Positions 1 to 6,540 of a stretch of DNA of 32,873 nt are shown piece after piece (the stretch's first letter is position 1; the number at the start of each line of letters is the position of its first letter). The notes below the pieces were generated by a model. That model made no database searches and had not been told where the DNA came from. It worked only from the letters and a program-made list of their open reading frames with translations. This DNA comes from Leidyana gryllorum EB-2025a (Eukaryota; Apicomplexa): contig JBLWGC010000052.1 in assembly GCA_048772705.1 (NCBI GenBank), positions 1-32,873 on the forward strand. Direction: 5' to 3'. The position numbers and the translations under genes were made by a program.

Positions 1-38
1 AGGAGGGTGTCTCTACCAACTCTGAAACATTGTAGCTG

Positions 39-111
39 GGTCTTGTAGCTCAGTTGGCAGAGCGTGTGGCTGTTAACCACAAAGTCGCAGGTTCGAGACC
101 TGCCAGGACCG
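39..111 (+). tRNA. tRNA-Asn(GTT)
   Basis: This is a complete cloverleaf for an asparagine tRNA that reads AAC/AAU codons. The acceptor GGTCTTG pairs with CAGGACC and the discriminator is G. The anticodon stem TGTGG/CCACA holds the loop CTGTTAA, giving GTT. A-box (TAGCTCAGTTGG) and B-box (GGTTCGAGACC) internal Pol III promoter elements are intact. No CCA is encoded. It converges on the Ala gene 100 bases downstream, an arrangement repeated through the window. Confidence 0.97.
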
Positions 112-211
112 TTTCAGAGGCACCCCAGACACTGACTGCCCTGCTCTCGCAATGGCACCGTGGTCTGCGACCCTTCAGAGTGACTCCCGCCACGTGTAGC
201 CATACGCACTT

Positions 212-284
212 TGGACGACCTGGGCATCGATCCCAGTACCTCTCGCATGCTAAGCGAGCGCTCTACCATTTGAGCTAGTCGCCC
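212..284 (-). tRNA. tRNA-Ala(AGC)
   Basis: This is a complete alanine tRNA; A34 would be edited to inosine and read GCU/GCC/GCA. The acceptor GGGCGAC/GTCGTCC contains the G3:U70 wobble pair, the known identity element for alanyl-tRNA synthetase. The loop TTAGCAT sits on a CTCGC/GCGAG stem. The T-loop is ATCGATG, with A54. It is the partner of the Asn gene at 39-111. Confidence 0.97.
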
Positions 285-344
285 ATCCGCACTACATGGA
301 AGACCTATTGCATCCAGTGGCTGACCGACTGCCCACACAACGGC

Positions 345-424
345 TGTCAAGAGTGGGATTCGAACCCACGCCGTTTCGGACTGCGGCCCGAACACAGCGC
401 CTTGGACCACTCGGCCATCTTGCC
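345..424 (-). tRNA. tRNA-Leu body with CGG (Pro) anticodon
   Basis: The body is that of the window's tRNA-Leu(CAG): acceptor GGCAAGA, a class II variable arm, and T-arm GGGTTCGAATCCC. The loop is TTCGGGC instead of TTCAGGC, so the anticodon reads CGG (Pro CCG). The 3' acceptor is TCTTGAC where siblings have TCTTGTC, and the T72-type change adds a mismatch. It is either a mischarging tRNA or a decaying copy. It heads a Leu-/Asp+/Val- module. Confidence 0.85.
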
Positions 425-518
425 GAAATGTTGTTGGCTCGCCGCTCCACGCGTTTTCTATCCGTGGAATCTCAAAATAGAAGAACTTCTGGGGTTGGGG
501 GCCAGCGTATCCAGAGCG

Positions 519-589
519 TCCGAGATAGTATAGCGGTTAGTATTTCCGCCTATCACGCGGGAAACCAAGATCGATTCCCGGTCTCGGAG
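519..589 (+). pseudogene. tRNA-Asp pseudogene (ATC anticodon)
   Basis: This matches the Asp genes over the acceptor (TCCGAGA/TCTCGGA) and D arm. The loop is CTATCAC rather than CTGTCAC, and the 5' T-stem strand is disrupted (CCAAGATCGATTCCCGG). It is one base short. Confidence 0.85.
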
Positions 590-644
590 CACAGTTGGTT
601 GCGCTTAGGATTGTTTCTTTCGGATCTCGCTGAAAGTTGCGAGC

Positions 645-717
645 TACAGCCACCGAGGATCGAACTCGGGAACTTCTGCGTGTGAAGCAGACGTCGTAAC
701 CACTAGACCATGGCTGC
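645..717 (-). tRNA. tRNA-Val(CAC)
   Basis: This is a complete valine tRNA for GUG. The acceptor GCAGCCA pairs with TGGCTGT (a G1:U72 wobble closes it). The loop TTCACAC lies on TCTGC/GCAGA and the T-arm is GAGTTCGATCCTC. It closes the Leu-/Asp+/Val- module. Confidence 0.95.
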
Positions 718-799
718 GCGGAGCTTTCGGACTGTGAAAGGGGCGTGTGTCTTTGGAAACAGGTGTCTGATGAGGGGCGAACTATGAGGTCTGCACAGC

Positions 800-814
800 G
801 GGCGGCTAGCTCAA
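800..814 (+). pseudogene. tRNA-Ala 5' fragment
   Basis: Only the acceptor strand and start of the A box of the Ala gene remain (GGGCGGCTAGCTCAA). The fragment abuts the Gly gene 11 bases on. The same junction recurs at 9157-9171, so the truncation predates that duplication. Confidence 0.75.
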
Positions 815-825
815 CAAGATATTAT

Positions 826-896
826 GCATCTGTGGTCTAGTGGTAGAATGTCTCGTTGCCATCGAGACGACCCGGGTTCGATTCCCGGCAGATGCA
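826..896 (+). tRNA. tRNA-Gly(GCC)
   Basis: This is a complete glycine tRNA for GGC/GGU. The acceptor GCATCTG/CAGATGC is perfect and the discriminator is A. The loop TTGCCAT sits on TCTCG/CGAGA and the T-arm is CCGGGTTCGATTCCCGG. It is one of the few genes here with a T4 run soon after its 3' end (about 17 bases). Confidence 0.97.
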
Positions 897-972
897 GAAG
901 ACACAGTTGGTTTTCCCACCATTCCAGGGATTCACGCTTGAGTTGGTGTCTGACCCCTCCGATCACATCGCA

Positions 973-1055
973 CGACAACTGCTGGATCTGCACCAGCCCG
1001 GCCCAGGCCCTGTAGAGATCAAATCTTCTCCCCTTAACCACTCGGGCAAGTTGCC
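973..1055 (-). tRNA. tRNA-Ser, degenerate (TGA-like anticodon)
   Basis: The ends, D arm and long variable arm match the Ser genes of the other Gly+/Ser- modules. The anticodon arm differs (GAAGA-TTTGATC-TCTAC): it reads TGA, with an A-A clash in the stem and T at position 37. It could be a poor Ser-TGA gene, and no better Ser-TGA gene exists in the window. A pseudogene is more likely. Confidence 0.7.
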
Positions 1056-1121
1056 GCTGTCGAACTTGGCATTTTGCGGCCAGTGGCTTCACATACGATT
1101 CAGCGAGCTTTACTAGGACTG

Positions 1122-1189
1122 CTCGCGCCTCCCGAACCCGCGGTTCTCCCTTCAAAAGTCTTGCGCTCTACCGACGGAGTTGGAGCGGC
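1122..1189 (-). pseudogene. tRNA-Lys pseudogene (TTT)
   Basis: The D arm and 5' anticodon stem match the intact Lys-TTT genes at 6862 and 23292. The 3' anticodon stem is replaced (AGGGA) and the 3' half of the T stem is gone. The same defective form recurs at 2063, 5349 and 15224. Confidence 0.85.
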
Positions 1190-1324
1190 AAGGGAGCTCG
1201 CCCCGTACCCGAGGAAGGCACAGGATTCCACGATCAATACCAATGGAATTGGTTACTAAGTCCGAATTTGTATCAGAGATCCACTCACTTGGTCACGCCG
1301 ACATACCAGCCTCACTTGAAGATC

Positions 1325-1396
1325 GTCCGGGTCGTCTAGTGCTTACAACAGCAAGTTGTGGCCGTGCATACCCAGGCCCGAATCCTGGCTTGGATA
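1325..1396 (+). tRNA. tRNA-His(GTG)
   Basis: Acceptor GTCCGGG/CTTGGAT pairs through several G-U wobbles, with discriminator A and no encoded G-1. The loop TTGTGGC gives GTG. The D-loop is altered (GTGCTTACAAC), so it is slightly degenerate compared with 11616-11687. It starts a His+/Arg+/Pro- module also found at 24336 and 28168. Confidence 0.85.
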
Positions 1397-1518
1397 GTAC
1401 GTCCACCGATGTCTCGAATGGGAGAATTAGGTGAAGCCTGTCCAAACCCACGATCGGGCGTAGCTGCCCATGTCCTCTCTGGATCGCTACACACTTCCAT
1501 TTGACGGCTCCGTTAGTC

Positions 1519-1591
1519 GGCGCTATGGCCTAATGGATATGGCATCGGTCTACGGAACCGGGGATTCTGGGTTCGAGTCCCAGTAGCGTCT
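1519..1591 (+). tRNA. tRNA-Arg(ACG)
   Basis: Acceptor GGCGCTA/TAGCGTC closes with one G-U pair. The loop CTACGGA gives ACG, read as ICG for CGU/CGC/CGA. The T-arm TCTGGGTTCGAGTCCCAG is intact. The discriminator position is T, which is unusual. Confidence 0.92.
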
Positions 1592-1635
1592 GGGCGGATG
1601 GGTCGAGTGCCGTGTTGCGGCAACAACTATCAGAC

Positions 1636-1707
1636 GGGCTGTTCTGGGAATCGAACGCAGGACTCCTTCCACCCTAAGGAAGGATCATACCACTAGACCA
1701 AACAGCC
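1636..1707 (-). tRNA. tRNA-Pro(AGG)
   Basis: Acceptor GGCTGTT/AACAGCC with discriminator C. The loop TTAGGGT on CTTCC/GGAAG gives AGG. One T-stem mismatch (CCTGC against CCCAG) distinguishes it from 6329-6400. Confidence 0.93.
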
Positions 1708-1761
1708 GACTGGTCGGTGGTGCAAATTGCTGGTAGAGTCGGGAGACTGGTCATAATATGT

Positions 1762-1834
1762 CAGCGGCTAGCTCAAATCACATAGCACTCGCTTAACATG
1801 CGAGAGATACTGGGATCAATGCCCAGGTCGTCCA
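1762..1834 (+). pseudogene. tRNA-Ala pseudogene (AAC anticodon)
   Basis: The 3' half matches Ala (CTGGGATCAATGCCCAGGTCGTCCA). The D-loop is altered (AAATCACATAGCA), the 5' acceptor strand no longer pairs well, and the loop TTAACAT reads AAC (Val). Confidence 0.85.
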
Positions 1835-1910
1835 AGCCTCTAACGGCTGCACCCGTGGTATATGAAAACAGAGTCACGACCGAAGGGAGTTGATGCCCGA
1901 TCACATCGCA

Positions 1911-1992
1911 CGACAACTGCTGGATTTGAACCAGCGCGGGCCAGGCCCAGTAGATTTCTAGTCTTCCCCCTTAACCACTTGGACAAGTTGCC
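1911..1992 (-). tRNA. tRNA-Ser(AGA)
   Basis: Class II serine tRNA with discriminator G and a long variable arm (GGGCCTGGCCC). The loop CTAGAAA gives AGA. The anticodon stem GAAGA/TCTAC has one mismatch and the D arm has TTGTCCAAG instead of TTGCCCGAG. It is probably weaker than 3977-4058. Confidence 0.88.
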
Positions 1993-2062
1993 GCTGTCGA
2001 ACTTGGCATTTTGCGGCCAGTGGCTTCACATACGGTTCAGCGAGCTTTACTAGGACTGCTCG

Positions 2063-2126
2063 CGCCGCCCGAACCCGCGGATCTCCCTTCAAAAGTCTTG
2101 CGCTCTACTGACGGAGTTGGGGCGGC
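2063..2126 (-). pseudogene. tRNA-Lys pseudogene (TTT)
   Basis: Same defective Lys lineage as 1122-1189. After CGCGGGTTC the sequence jumps straight to the acceptor GGGCGGC, so the second T-stem strand is missing. It follows Ser in the Gly/Ser/Lys module, here without Gly. Confidence 0.85.
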
Positions 2127-2297
2127 AAGGAAGCTCGCCCCGTACCCGAGGAAGGCCCAAGATTCCACGATCAATACAAATGGAATTGGTAAACTAAGTC
2201 CGAATCTGTATCAGAGATCCACTCACTTGATCACGCCGACATACCATGTTTTCCAAGACGGTACGGCTCTCGGCCGAAGCCCCAACTCAACCACTCG

Positions 2298-2370
2298 TCC
2301 ACTGTAGTCTAAGTGGCTAGGATATGCGGCTTTCACCCGCACGATCCGGGTTCAAGTCCCGGCAGTGGAA
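2298..2370 (+). tRNA. tRNA-Glu(TTC)
   Basis: Perfect acceptor TCCACTG/CAGTGGA with discriminator A. The stem TGCGG/CCGCA carries loop CTTTCAC (TTC). The T-arm CCGGGTTCAAGTCCCGG is perfect. It reads GAA. First gene of a Glu+/Thr+/iMet-/Pro- run. Confidence 0.97.
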
Positions 2371-2446
2371 ATCATTGGACCATTCGAGCAAAGTGCTCCA
2401 GTAACCTCCGTCAATATTGACTGACTCATGATCTTTGGCTCGCATT

Positions 2447-2518
2447 GCCTTCTTAGCTTAGGGGCAGAACATTCGCTTAGTAAGCGAAAGGTCGCCGGTT
2501 CGATTCCGGCAGAAGGCT
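2447..2518 (+). tRNA. tRNA-Thr(AGT)
   Basis: Perfect acceptor GCCTTCT/AGAAGGC. The stem TTCGC/GCGAA has loop TTAGTAA (AGT, read as IGU). The T-arm is GCCGGTTCGATTCCGGC. A TTTT run lies about 20 bases past the 3' end. Confidence 0.97.
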
Positions 2519-2567
2519 TTGGTCACGACCCAATCAATTTTATAGCTGTTTCCCTCCTGCGCACACT

Positions 2568-2639
2568 TAGCAGTGCGTCGTTTCGATCGACGGACCTTTG
2601 GGTTATGAGCCCAACACTCTTCCACTGAGCTACACTGCT
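2568..2639 (-). tRNA. initiator tRNA-Met(CAT)
   Basis: Initiator features are visible: acceptor AGCAGTG/CACTGCT starts with A1:U72, the anticodon stem TTGGG/CCCAA has three G:C pairs next to loop CTCATAA, and the T-loop is ATCGAAA (A54, A60). These are the marks of eukaryotic initiators that bind eIF2. The D stem GCTC is unlike the usual metazoan or plant GCGC. Confidence 0.97.
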
Positions 2640-2772
2640 TAGTCTACAACATGGAAGAAGGAGCCGGAATGCGATTCTTGAGATGTTAATTGCCTTGAGT
2701 GCCGAAGTGGCAACGAGGTGGCTGTGTTACTTCTAAAACTGCTTATCCCATCAGGTCAACCGACAACCAAGA

Positions 2773-2844
2773 GGGCTGTTTTGGGAATTGAACCCAGGAC
2801 TCCTTCCACCCTAAGGAAGGATCATACCACTAGACCAAACAGCC
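2773..2844 (-). tRNA. tRNA-Pro(AGG)
   Basis: Complete; acceptor GGCTGTT/AACAGCC, loop TTAGGGT, T-loop TTCAATT. Outermost gene of an inverted Pro/iMet/Thr module. Confidence 0.96.
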
Positions 2845-2932
2845 GCCTGTCGGTCGTGCAACCCGGTGAGCACAGTCGCGAGAGTGGTCATACTATGTTG
2901 AGAATCAACAAAATGCGACGGGTCTGCACAGC

Positions 2933-3005
2933 GGGGGACTAGCTCAAATGGTGAAGCGCTCGCTTAGCGTGCGAGAGGTACTGGGATCAATGTCCAGGTC
3001 GTCCA
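2933..3005 (+). tRNA. tRNA-Ala(AGC)
   Basis: Loop TTAGCGT gives AGC. Acceptor GGGGGAC against GTCGTCC loses the fourth pair, the D-loop reads GGTGAAGC, and the T stem has CTGGG/TCCAG. G3:U70 is kept. It is mildly degenerate. Confidence 0.88.
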
Positions 3006-3118
3006 AACTTTGTAGTGCTGCAACTGGCGCTATTTGACTACAGAGTTGAGAGCTTTAATGGTGCCCTGTAGCCCTCGGATAGACTTGGGCACCGCAGTGT
3101 GTGTGAAGGTTGCCTCAG

Positions 3119-3181
3119 AGACCGGATCTCCGAGTTTGTATTTTACAACCACACGTTCTGCCGACTAAAAGTACAAGAGCC
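3119..3181 (-). pseudogene. tRNA-Asn pseudogene
   Basis: The 5' half resembles Asn (GGCTCTTGTA, CGTGTGG), but the loop is TTGTAAA, the D arm is altered and about ten bases of T arm are lost. Same lineage as 16272 and 21663, each facing an Ala+ gene. Confidence 0.8.
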
Positions 3182-3285
3182 AGTTCCAATATCTCAGAGG
3201 TTAGTAGAGATACGCGTGTTGCATGTGTCCGGTTGAGGGCTAGTCCGGAGGCTCTACAAACTCTTTTTTTGTGAAGGAGTGAATG

Positions 3286-3318
3286 GGTTGCGTGGTGTAG
3301 TGGTTAGCACTCAGATGC
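3286..3318 (+). pseudogene. Gln 5' fragment joined to a Gly acceptor fragment
   Basis: The Gln sequence GGTTGCGTGGTGTAGTGG runs through TTAGCACT, then switches at about 3312 to CAGATGCGTGACACC, which is the 5' acceptor and upstream flank of an inverted Gly gene. It marks a recombination junction between two tRNA genes. Confidence 0.8.
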
Positions 3319-3409
3319 GTGACACCTTTTTGTTGAAGCTCGTGCACAATAACGGCCGTTTTCAATGAGAAGATAGAATCGAGTTGAGCGAGTATGACGG
3401 GTAGTTTGT

Positions 3410-3481
3410 GGGTACGTAGCTCAGTGGTAGAGCAGCTGACTGCAGATCAGCAAGTCCGTGGTTCAACTCCGCGCGCGCCCT
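3410..3481 (+). tRNA. tRNA-Cys(GCA)
   Basis: Loop CTGCAGA on GCTGA/TCAGC gives GCA. Acceptor GGGTACG/CGCGCCC has one A-C mismatch that is paired in the copy at 19741. D-arm TAGCTCAGTGG is intact and the discriminator is T. Confidence 0.94.
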
Positions 3482-3549
3482 GAAGATGGTTTGGAACGAT
3501 CGGAGATGTTGGACCACAAGGCAATGAGTCTGGAGCGGGAGATGATTTT

Positions 3550-3600
3550 GGACCTATGGCGGAACGTAGCGCGTCTGACTCCTGCTTAGAAAATTGGGTG
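3550..3600 (+). pseudogene. tRNA-Trp pseudogene, 5' part
   Basis: GGACCTATGGC, AACGTAGCGCGTCTGACTCC and TTGGGTG match the Trp genes at 14690 and 20831. The loop is CTCCTGC and the T arm and acceptor are absent. The 90 bases after it hold a weak Glu-like scrap (TCTAAATGGCTCTGAT) and nothing else I recognise. Confidence 0.8.
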
Positions 3601-3690
3601 CTGTCCGCCAGTGTCTAAATGGCTCTGATGTTTGATTCCAGCTCTGGGGGATCCAGCATCCGGGTCGGTGCCATCTGTCGTTGCAGAAGT

Positions 3691-3764
3691 GGTCGCGTAG
3701 CTCAGTCGGTTAGAGCGTGAGCCTAATAAGCTCAAGGTCCCCGGTTCGAGCCCGGGCGTGACCA
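3691..3764 (+). tRNA. tRNA-Ile(AAT)
   Basis: Complete; acceptor GGTCGCG/CGTGACC with one G-U pair and discriminator A. TGAGC/GCTCA carries loop CTAATAA (AAT). The T-arm CCCGGTTCGAGCCCGGG is intact. It is the only well-formed Ile gene here. Confidence 0.97.
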
Positions 3765-3864
3765 AGTGAGGGGATCTCTGCTAAAGAGTCGCCCCGGACG
3801 CGAGGAAGCCACATCATTCTGCGACTAATACGAAAGGAACTTGTTACCAAGTCCGAGCTTCCCT

Positions 3865-3911
3865 GCCGCGCCAGCTCCGTCGCTAGAGCGCAAGACTTTC
3901 AATGGCGGAGA
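3865..3911 (+). pseudogene. tRNA-Lys pseudogene, truncated
   Basis: GCCGCGCCAGCTC and GAGCGCAAGA match Lys. The loop is CTTTCAA (TTC) and the copy ends at the 3' anticodon stem. It matches 9484-9550. Confidence 0.75.
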
Positions 3912-3976
3912 GTCCTAGTCAAACTTGCTGAACCGTATGTGGAGCCACTGGCCGCAAAATGCCGAGTTGAACAGGT

Positions 3977-4058
3977 GGCAACTTGCCCGAGTGGTTAAGG
4001 GGGTAGACTAGAAATCTACTGGGCCTGGCCCGCGCTGGTTCAAATCCAGCAGTTGTCG
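3977..4058 (+). tRNA. tRNA-Ser(AGA)
   Basis: Complete class II serine tRNA. Acceptor GGCAACT/AGTTGTC with discriminator G, D arm CCCGAGTGGTTAAGG, stem GTAGA/TCTAC with loop CTAGAAA (AGA), variable arm GGGCCTGGCCC, T-arm GCTGGTTCAAATCCAGC. In the duplicated segment at 19030-19440 the equivalent gene is Ser-CGA. Confidence 0.97.
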
Positions 4059-4122
4059 TGCAATGTGGTGGAAATGATGCAATTCCCAGCATCAAAAACT
4101 CATATGGGTCGAGACAGGGAAT

Positions 4123-4193
4123 GCCTCCTTAGCTTAGGGGCAGAGCATTCGCTTTGTAAGCGAAAGGTCGCTGTTCGATTCCGGCAGGAGGCT
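4123..4193 (+). tRNA. tRNA-Thr(TGT)
   Basis: Acceptor GCCTCCT/AGGAGGC is perfect. Loop TTTGTAA gives TGT for ACA. One base is missing from the 5' T stem (GCTGTTC against GCTGGTTC in the twin at 19250), which may impair it. Confidence 0.9.
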
Positions 4194-4220
4194 TCAGTCA
4201 TTAGCCTAAACATGGTTGCG

Positions 4221-4275
4221 ATCCTCTGCCCGCATTTCGGACGGCGGCTTGCACACAGCACTCGGCCATCTTGCC
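4221..4275 (-). pseudogene. tRNA-Leu pseudogene
   Basis: GGCAAGATGGCCGAGTG leads straight into CTGTGTGCAAGCCG, so the D-loop is deleted, and no T arm follows. The loop would read CAA. The twin is at 19346-19401. Confidence 0.8.
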
Positions 4276-4370
4276 GGAGTGTTCTTGGCTCGCCGTTCCA
4301 CCCATTTCCTGTCGGTGAAATCTCAAAATGCGAGGACTTCTGGGGTTGGAGGCCGGCGAGTTTACTAGCG

Positions 4371-4442
4371 TCCGAGATAGTATAGTGGTCAGTATTTCCG
4401 CCTGTCACGCGGCATACCCTGGTTCGATTGCCGGTCTCGGAG
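4371..4442 (+). tRNA. tRNA-Asp(GTC)
   Basis: Acceptor TCCGAGA/TCTCGGA is perfect with discriminator G. Loop CTGTCAC on TCCGC/GCGGC gives GTC. The T stem carries mismatches (CCTGGTTCGATTGCCGG). Confidence 0.92.
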
Positions 4443-4497
4443 CACAGATGGCTTCGCTGAAGATTCTCTCCTTTGGTTCTCGCTGAACGTCGCGAGC

Positions 4498-4571
4498 TAC
4501 AGCCACCGAGGACCGAACTCGGGACCTTTTGGGTGTTGAGCAGACGTCGTAACCACTAAACCGTTGACTGC
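4498..4571 (-). pseudogene. tRNA-Val, degenerate (AAC)
   Basis: The 3' half matches Val. The loop reads TCAACAC (AAC), but the stem TCTGC/CCAAA is broken and the 5' acceptor is GCAGTCAACG with an extra base. Confidence 0.75.
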
Positions 4572-4635
4572 ATGAATGGGCCCCGCAGCCCAAGAGGAGT
4601 GGCAAAGTTTTACGGAGCAGTGAGGACTAGTTCCA

Positions 4636-4706
4636 AGGTCGCGCCGGAAATCGAACCCAGGTCGGGAGATTCAGAGTCTCCAGTGCTAACCACTCACCAC
4701 GCAACC
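4636..4706 (-). tRNA. tRNA-Gln(CTG)
   Basis: Acceptor GGTTGCG/CGCGACC, stem GGAGA/TCTCC with loop CTCTGAA (CTG). One base is missing from the D arm (GGTGAGTGG against GGTGTAGTGG). The T-arm GGGTTCGATTTCC has one weak pair. Confidence 0.88.
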
Positions 4707-4891
4707 GCTTCAGCCCATCCCAGAAGAGTCGGTAGAAGTACCCGGACTAGCCCTTTCTCAAATGAAAATACGCAACACGAGTTTCTCTACTGACCGCTGA
4801 AATAATTAATTGGCTCCTGTATATAGCGCCCAGCGTAGAGCGTTCTATTTGAGTCGGACAATCATTAAAGCACGCTCTCCGCGAATGCTAC

Positions 4892-4973
4892 CGACAAGGG
4901 TGAGATTCGAACTCACGCGGGTGAAACCCAACGGCTTAGCAGGCCGCCGCCTTAACCGCTCGGCCACCTTGCC
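4892..4973 (-). tRNA. tRNA-Ser(GCT)
   Basis: Class II serine tRNA for AGC/AGU. Acceptor GGCAAGG/CCTTGTC, discriminator G. Loop CTGCTAA on GCGGC/GCCGT gives GCT. The variable arm is TGGGTTTCACCCG and the T-arm TGAGTTCGAATCTCA. Inverted twin at 9928. Confidence 0.96.
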
Positions 4974-4979
4974 GAGAGC

Positions 4980-5185
4980 GGAACGGGCTACACCTTCCAT
5001 CGGGAATCCCGTGCGAATTGGTAGTGATGTAAGTACACCCCCTTCTCGATGTCAGTATTTGCCTTTGGAATGACTGCTTGGCGGGGTGGAAAAAGGTCGG
5101 AGTGGCCGGTTCAGTACCAATCATAAGGCTTTGCTGAACACATCAGTGGGCTCCTTCGGCTAGTGACTGTACACCTCAACTCTGA
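4980..5185. other. Intergenic spacer, no tRNA seen
   Basis: No cloverleaf or fragment is visible. The block recurs, inverted, at about 9730-9900 between Ile-like and Ser-GCT genes, so it is a duplicated spacer rather than unique sequence. Confidence 0.7.
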
Positions 5186-5188
5186 AGC

Positions 5189-5262
5189 GGTCGCGTATTT
5201 CAGGCGATCAGAGCGTGAGCCTAATAAGTTCTGAGTCCGCGGTTGGAGCCCGGGCGTCACCT
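5189..5262 (+). pseudogene. tRNA-Ile, degenerate (AAT)
   Basis: Loop CTAATAA and both acceptor strands are Ile-like, but the D stem (ATTTC against GAGC) and the B box (GGTTGGAGCC) are damaged. Inverted twin at 9651. Confidence 0.8.
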
Positions 5263-5348
5263 TGATATAGAGTTGCCCCCGACCCGAGGAAGCCCCAATA
5301 TTCCACGACCAATCCGGATGAAATCCGTTATTGAGTCAGAGCTTCCTT

Positions 5349-5412
5349 GCCACCCAGCTCAGTCGGTAGAGCGCCAGCCTTTTGAAGGGAGAACCGCGGG
5401 TTCGGGTCGCCC
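5349..5412 (+). pseudogene. tRNA-Lys pseudogene (TTT)
   Basis: Defective Lys lineage: CTTTTGA loop, AGGGA in place of the 3' anticodon stem, and no second T-stem strand. The 5' end (GCCACCCAGCTCAGTCGG) is better kept than in the other copies. Confidence 0.83.
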
Positions 5413-5482
5413 GAGAAGTCCTAGTCAAGCTTGCTGAACCGTATGTGAAGCCACTGGCCGCAAAATGCCAAGTCCGACCGTT

Positions 5483-5564
5483 GGCAACTTGCCCGAGTGG
5501 TGAAGGGGGTAGACTCGAAATCTACTGGGCCTGGCCCGCGCTGGTTCAAATCCAGCAGTTGTCG
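5483..5564 (+). tRNA. tRNA-Ser(CGA)
   Basis: Complete class II gene; loop CTCGAAA on GTAGA/TCTAC gives CGA for UCG. It differs from Ser-AGA at 3977 by the anticodon and a D-loop base (GTGGTGAAGG). Confidence 0.95.
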
Positions 5565-5628
5565 TGCGATGTGATCGGAGGGTCAAACACCAACTCACGC
5601 ATAAAACTCAACCATGTGCCATCTCCTC

Positions 5629-5699
5629 TGCATCTGCCGGGAATCGAACCCGGGCCGTCTCGATGGCAACCAGGCATTCTACCATTAGACCACAGATGC
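5629..5699 (-). tRNA. tRNA-Gly(GCC)
   Basis: Acceptor and T arm are perfect and loop TTGCCAT gives GCC. The anticodon stem is weakened (CCTGG against CGAGA), so function is uncertain. Confidence 0.85.
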
Positions 5700-5795
5700 G
5701 TGTCACCTTGTTGTTGAAGCTCGTAAACGGTAACGGCCGTTTTGCTTCGAATGAGAAGACAGGGTCAAGTTGAGCGAGTATGAAAGGCGACTCGT

Positions 5796-5867
5796 GGGTA
5801 GGTAACTCAGTGGTAGAGCAGTTGACTGCAGATCAGCAAGTCCGTGGTTCAACTTCGCGCGTGCCCT
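5796..5867 (+). tRNA. tRNA-Cys(GCA)
   Basis: Loop CTGCAGA with stem GTTGA/TCAGC. The D stem is AACTC and the 5' acceptor is GGGTAGG, so two or three pairs are weaker than in 19741. Confidence 0.88.
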
Positions 5868-5983
5868 GAAGTTGAGATAAACGCTGGAAGATGTTGAACC
5901 AACATTCCTGACCACAAAGGGTTGCAGAATCCTGCGCTAGAAAGAGGAGGGTTTCTATACTAACCTCTGAAACATTGTAGCTG

Positions 5984-6056
5984 GGTCTTGTAGCTCAGTC
6001 AGCAGAGCGTGTGGCTGTTAACCACAAAGTCGCAGGTTCGAAACCTGCCAGGACCG
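5984..6056 (+). tRNA. tRNA-Asn(GTT)
   Basis: Complete; as 39-111 except for the D-loop (CAGTCAGCAGAG) and T-loop TTCGAAA. Converges on Ala at 6167. Confidence 0.96.
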
Positions 6057-6166
6057 CTTTCAGAGGCACCCTAAACATTGGCTGCTCTCCCAAAGGCACT
6101 TGTGGTCTGTGACCCTTCAAAGATGTAAGGTGGTTTGGATCCCGCCACGTGCAGCCGTACGAAGTT

Positions 6167-6239
6167 TGGACGACCTGGGCATCGATCCCAGTACCTCTCG
6201 CATGCTAAGCGAGCGCTCTACCATTTGAGCTAGTCGCCC
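6167..6239 (-). tRNA. tRNA-Ala(AGC)
   Basis: Complete; identical in all stems and loops to 212-284, including G3:U70. Confidence 0.97.
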
Positions 6240-6328
6240 GTTGTGCAGACCCCATCGCATGTGTTGGTTCTCAACATAGTATGACCACTCTCTCAACTGT
6301 ACTCAGCGGTTTGCACCACCAAGCGGTC

Positions 6329-6400
6329 GGCTGTTTGGTCTAGTGGTATGATCCTTCCTTAGGGTGGAAGGAGCCCTGGGTTCGATTCCCAGAACAGCCC
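6329..6400 (+). tRNA. tRNA-Pro(AGG)
   Basis: Perfect acceptor (GGCTGTT/AACAGCC), stem CTTCC/GGAAG with loop TTAGGGT, T-arm CTGGGTTCGATTCCCAG, D arm GGTCTAGTGGTATGATC. First gene of a forward Pro/iMet/Thr module. Confidence 0.97.
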
Positions 6401-6540
6401 TCTTGGTCGTCGGTTGACCCGACGGGACAAGTTGCCCTCAGAACCAACACAGCATTTCATTAGCCCACTTTGGTAGGGCAGTCAGGGCAACTAACATCTC
6501 GAGAATTGCATTTCGGCTCCCTCTTCCATGTTGCAGACCG

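Larger units (their letters stand above)
645..1055. repeat. Val/Ala-fragment/Gly/Ser segment
   Basis: Directly repeated at 8990-9410 with the same Ala fragment junction. Confidence 0.88.
3935..4445. repeat. Ser/Thr-TGT/Leu-pseudogene segment
   Basis: Directly repeated at about 19030-19440. Ser is AGA here and CGA there. Confidence 0.88.
4892..5262. repeat. Ser-GCT/spacer/Ile-degenerate segment
   Basis: Repeated inverted at 9651-10009 with the same Ile lesions. Confidence 0.88.

Noticed and set aside
3060-3092. 7-base stem GGTGCCC/GGGCACC as a terminator or ncRNA
   Set aside because: The related spacers near 16218 and 21608 break the pairing, so it is not conserved and no T-run follows.
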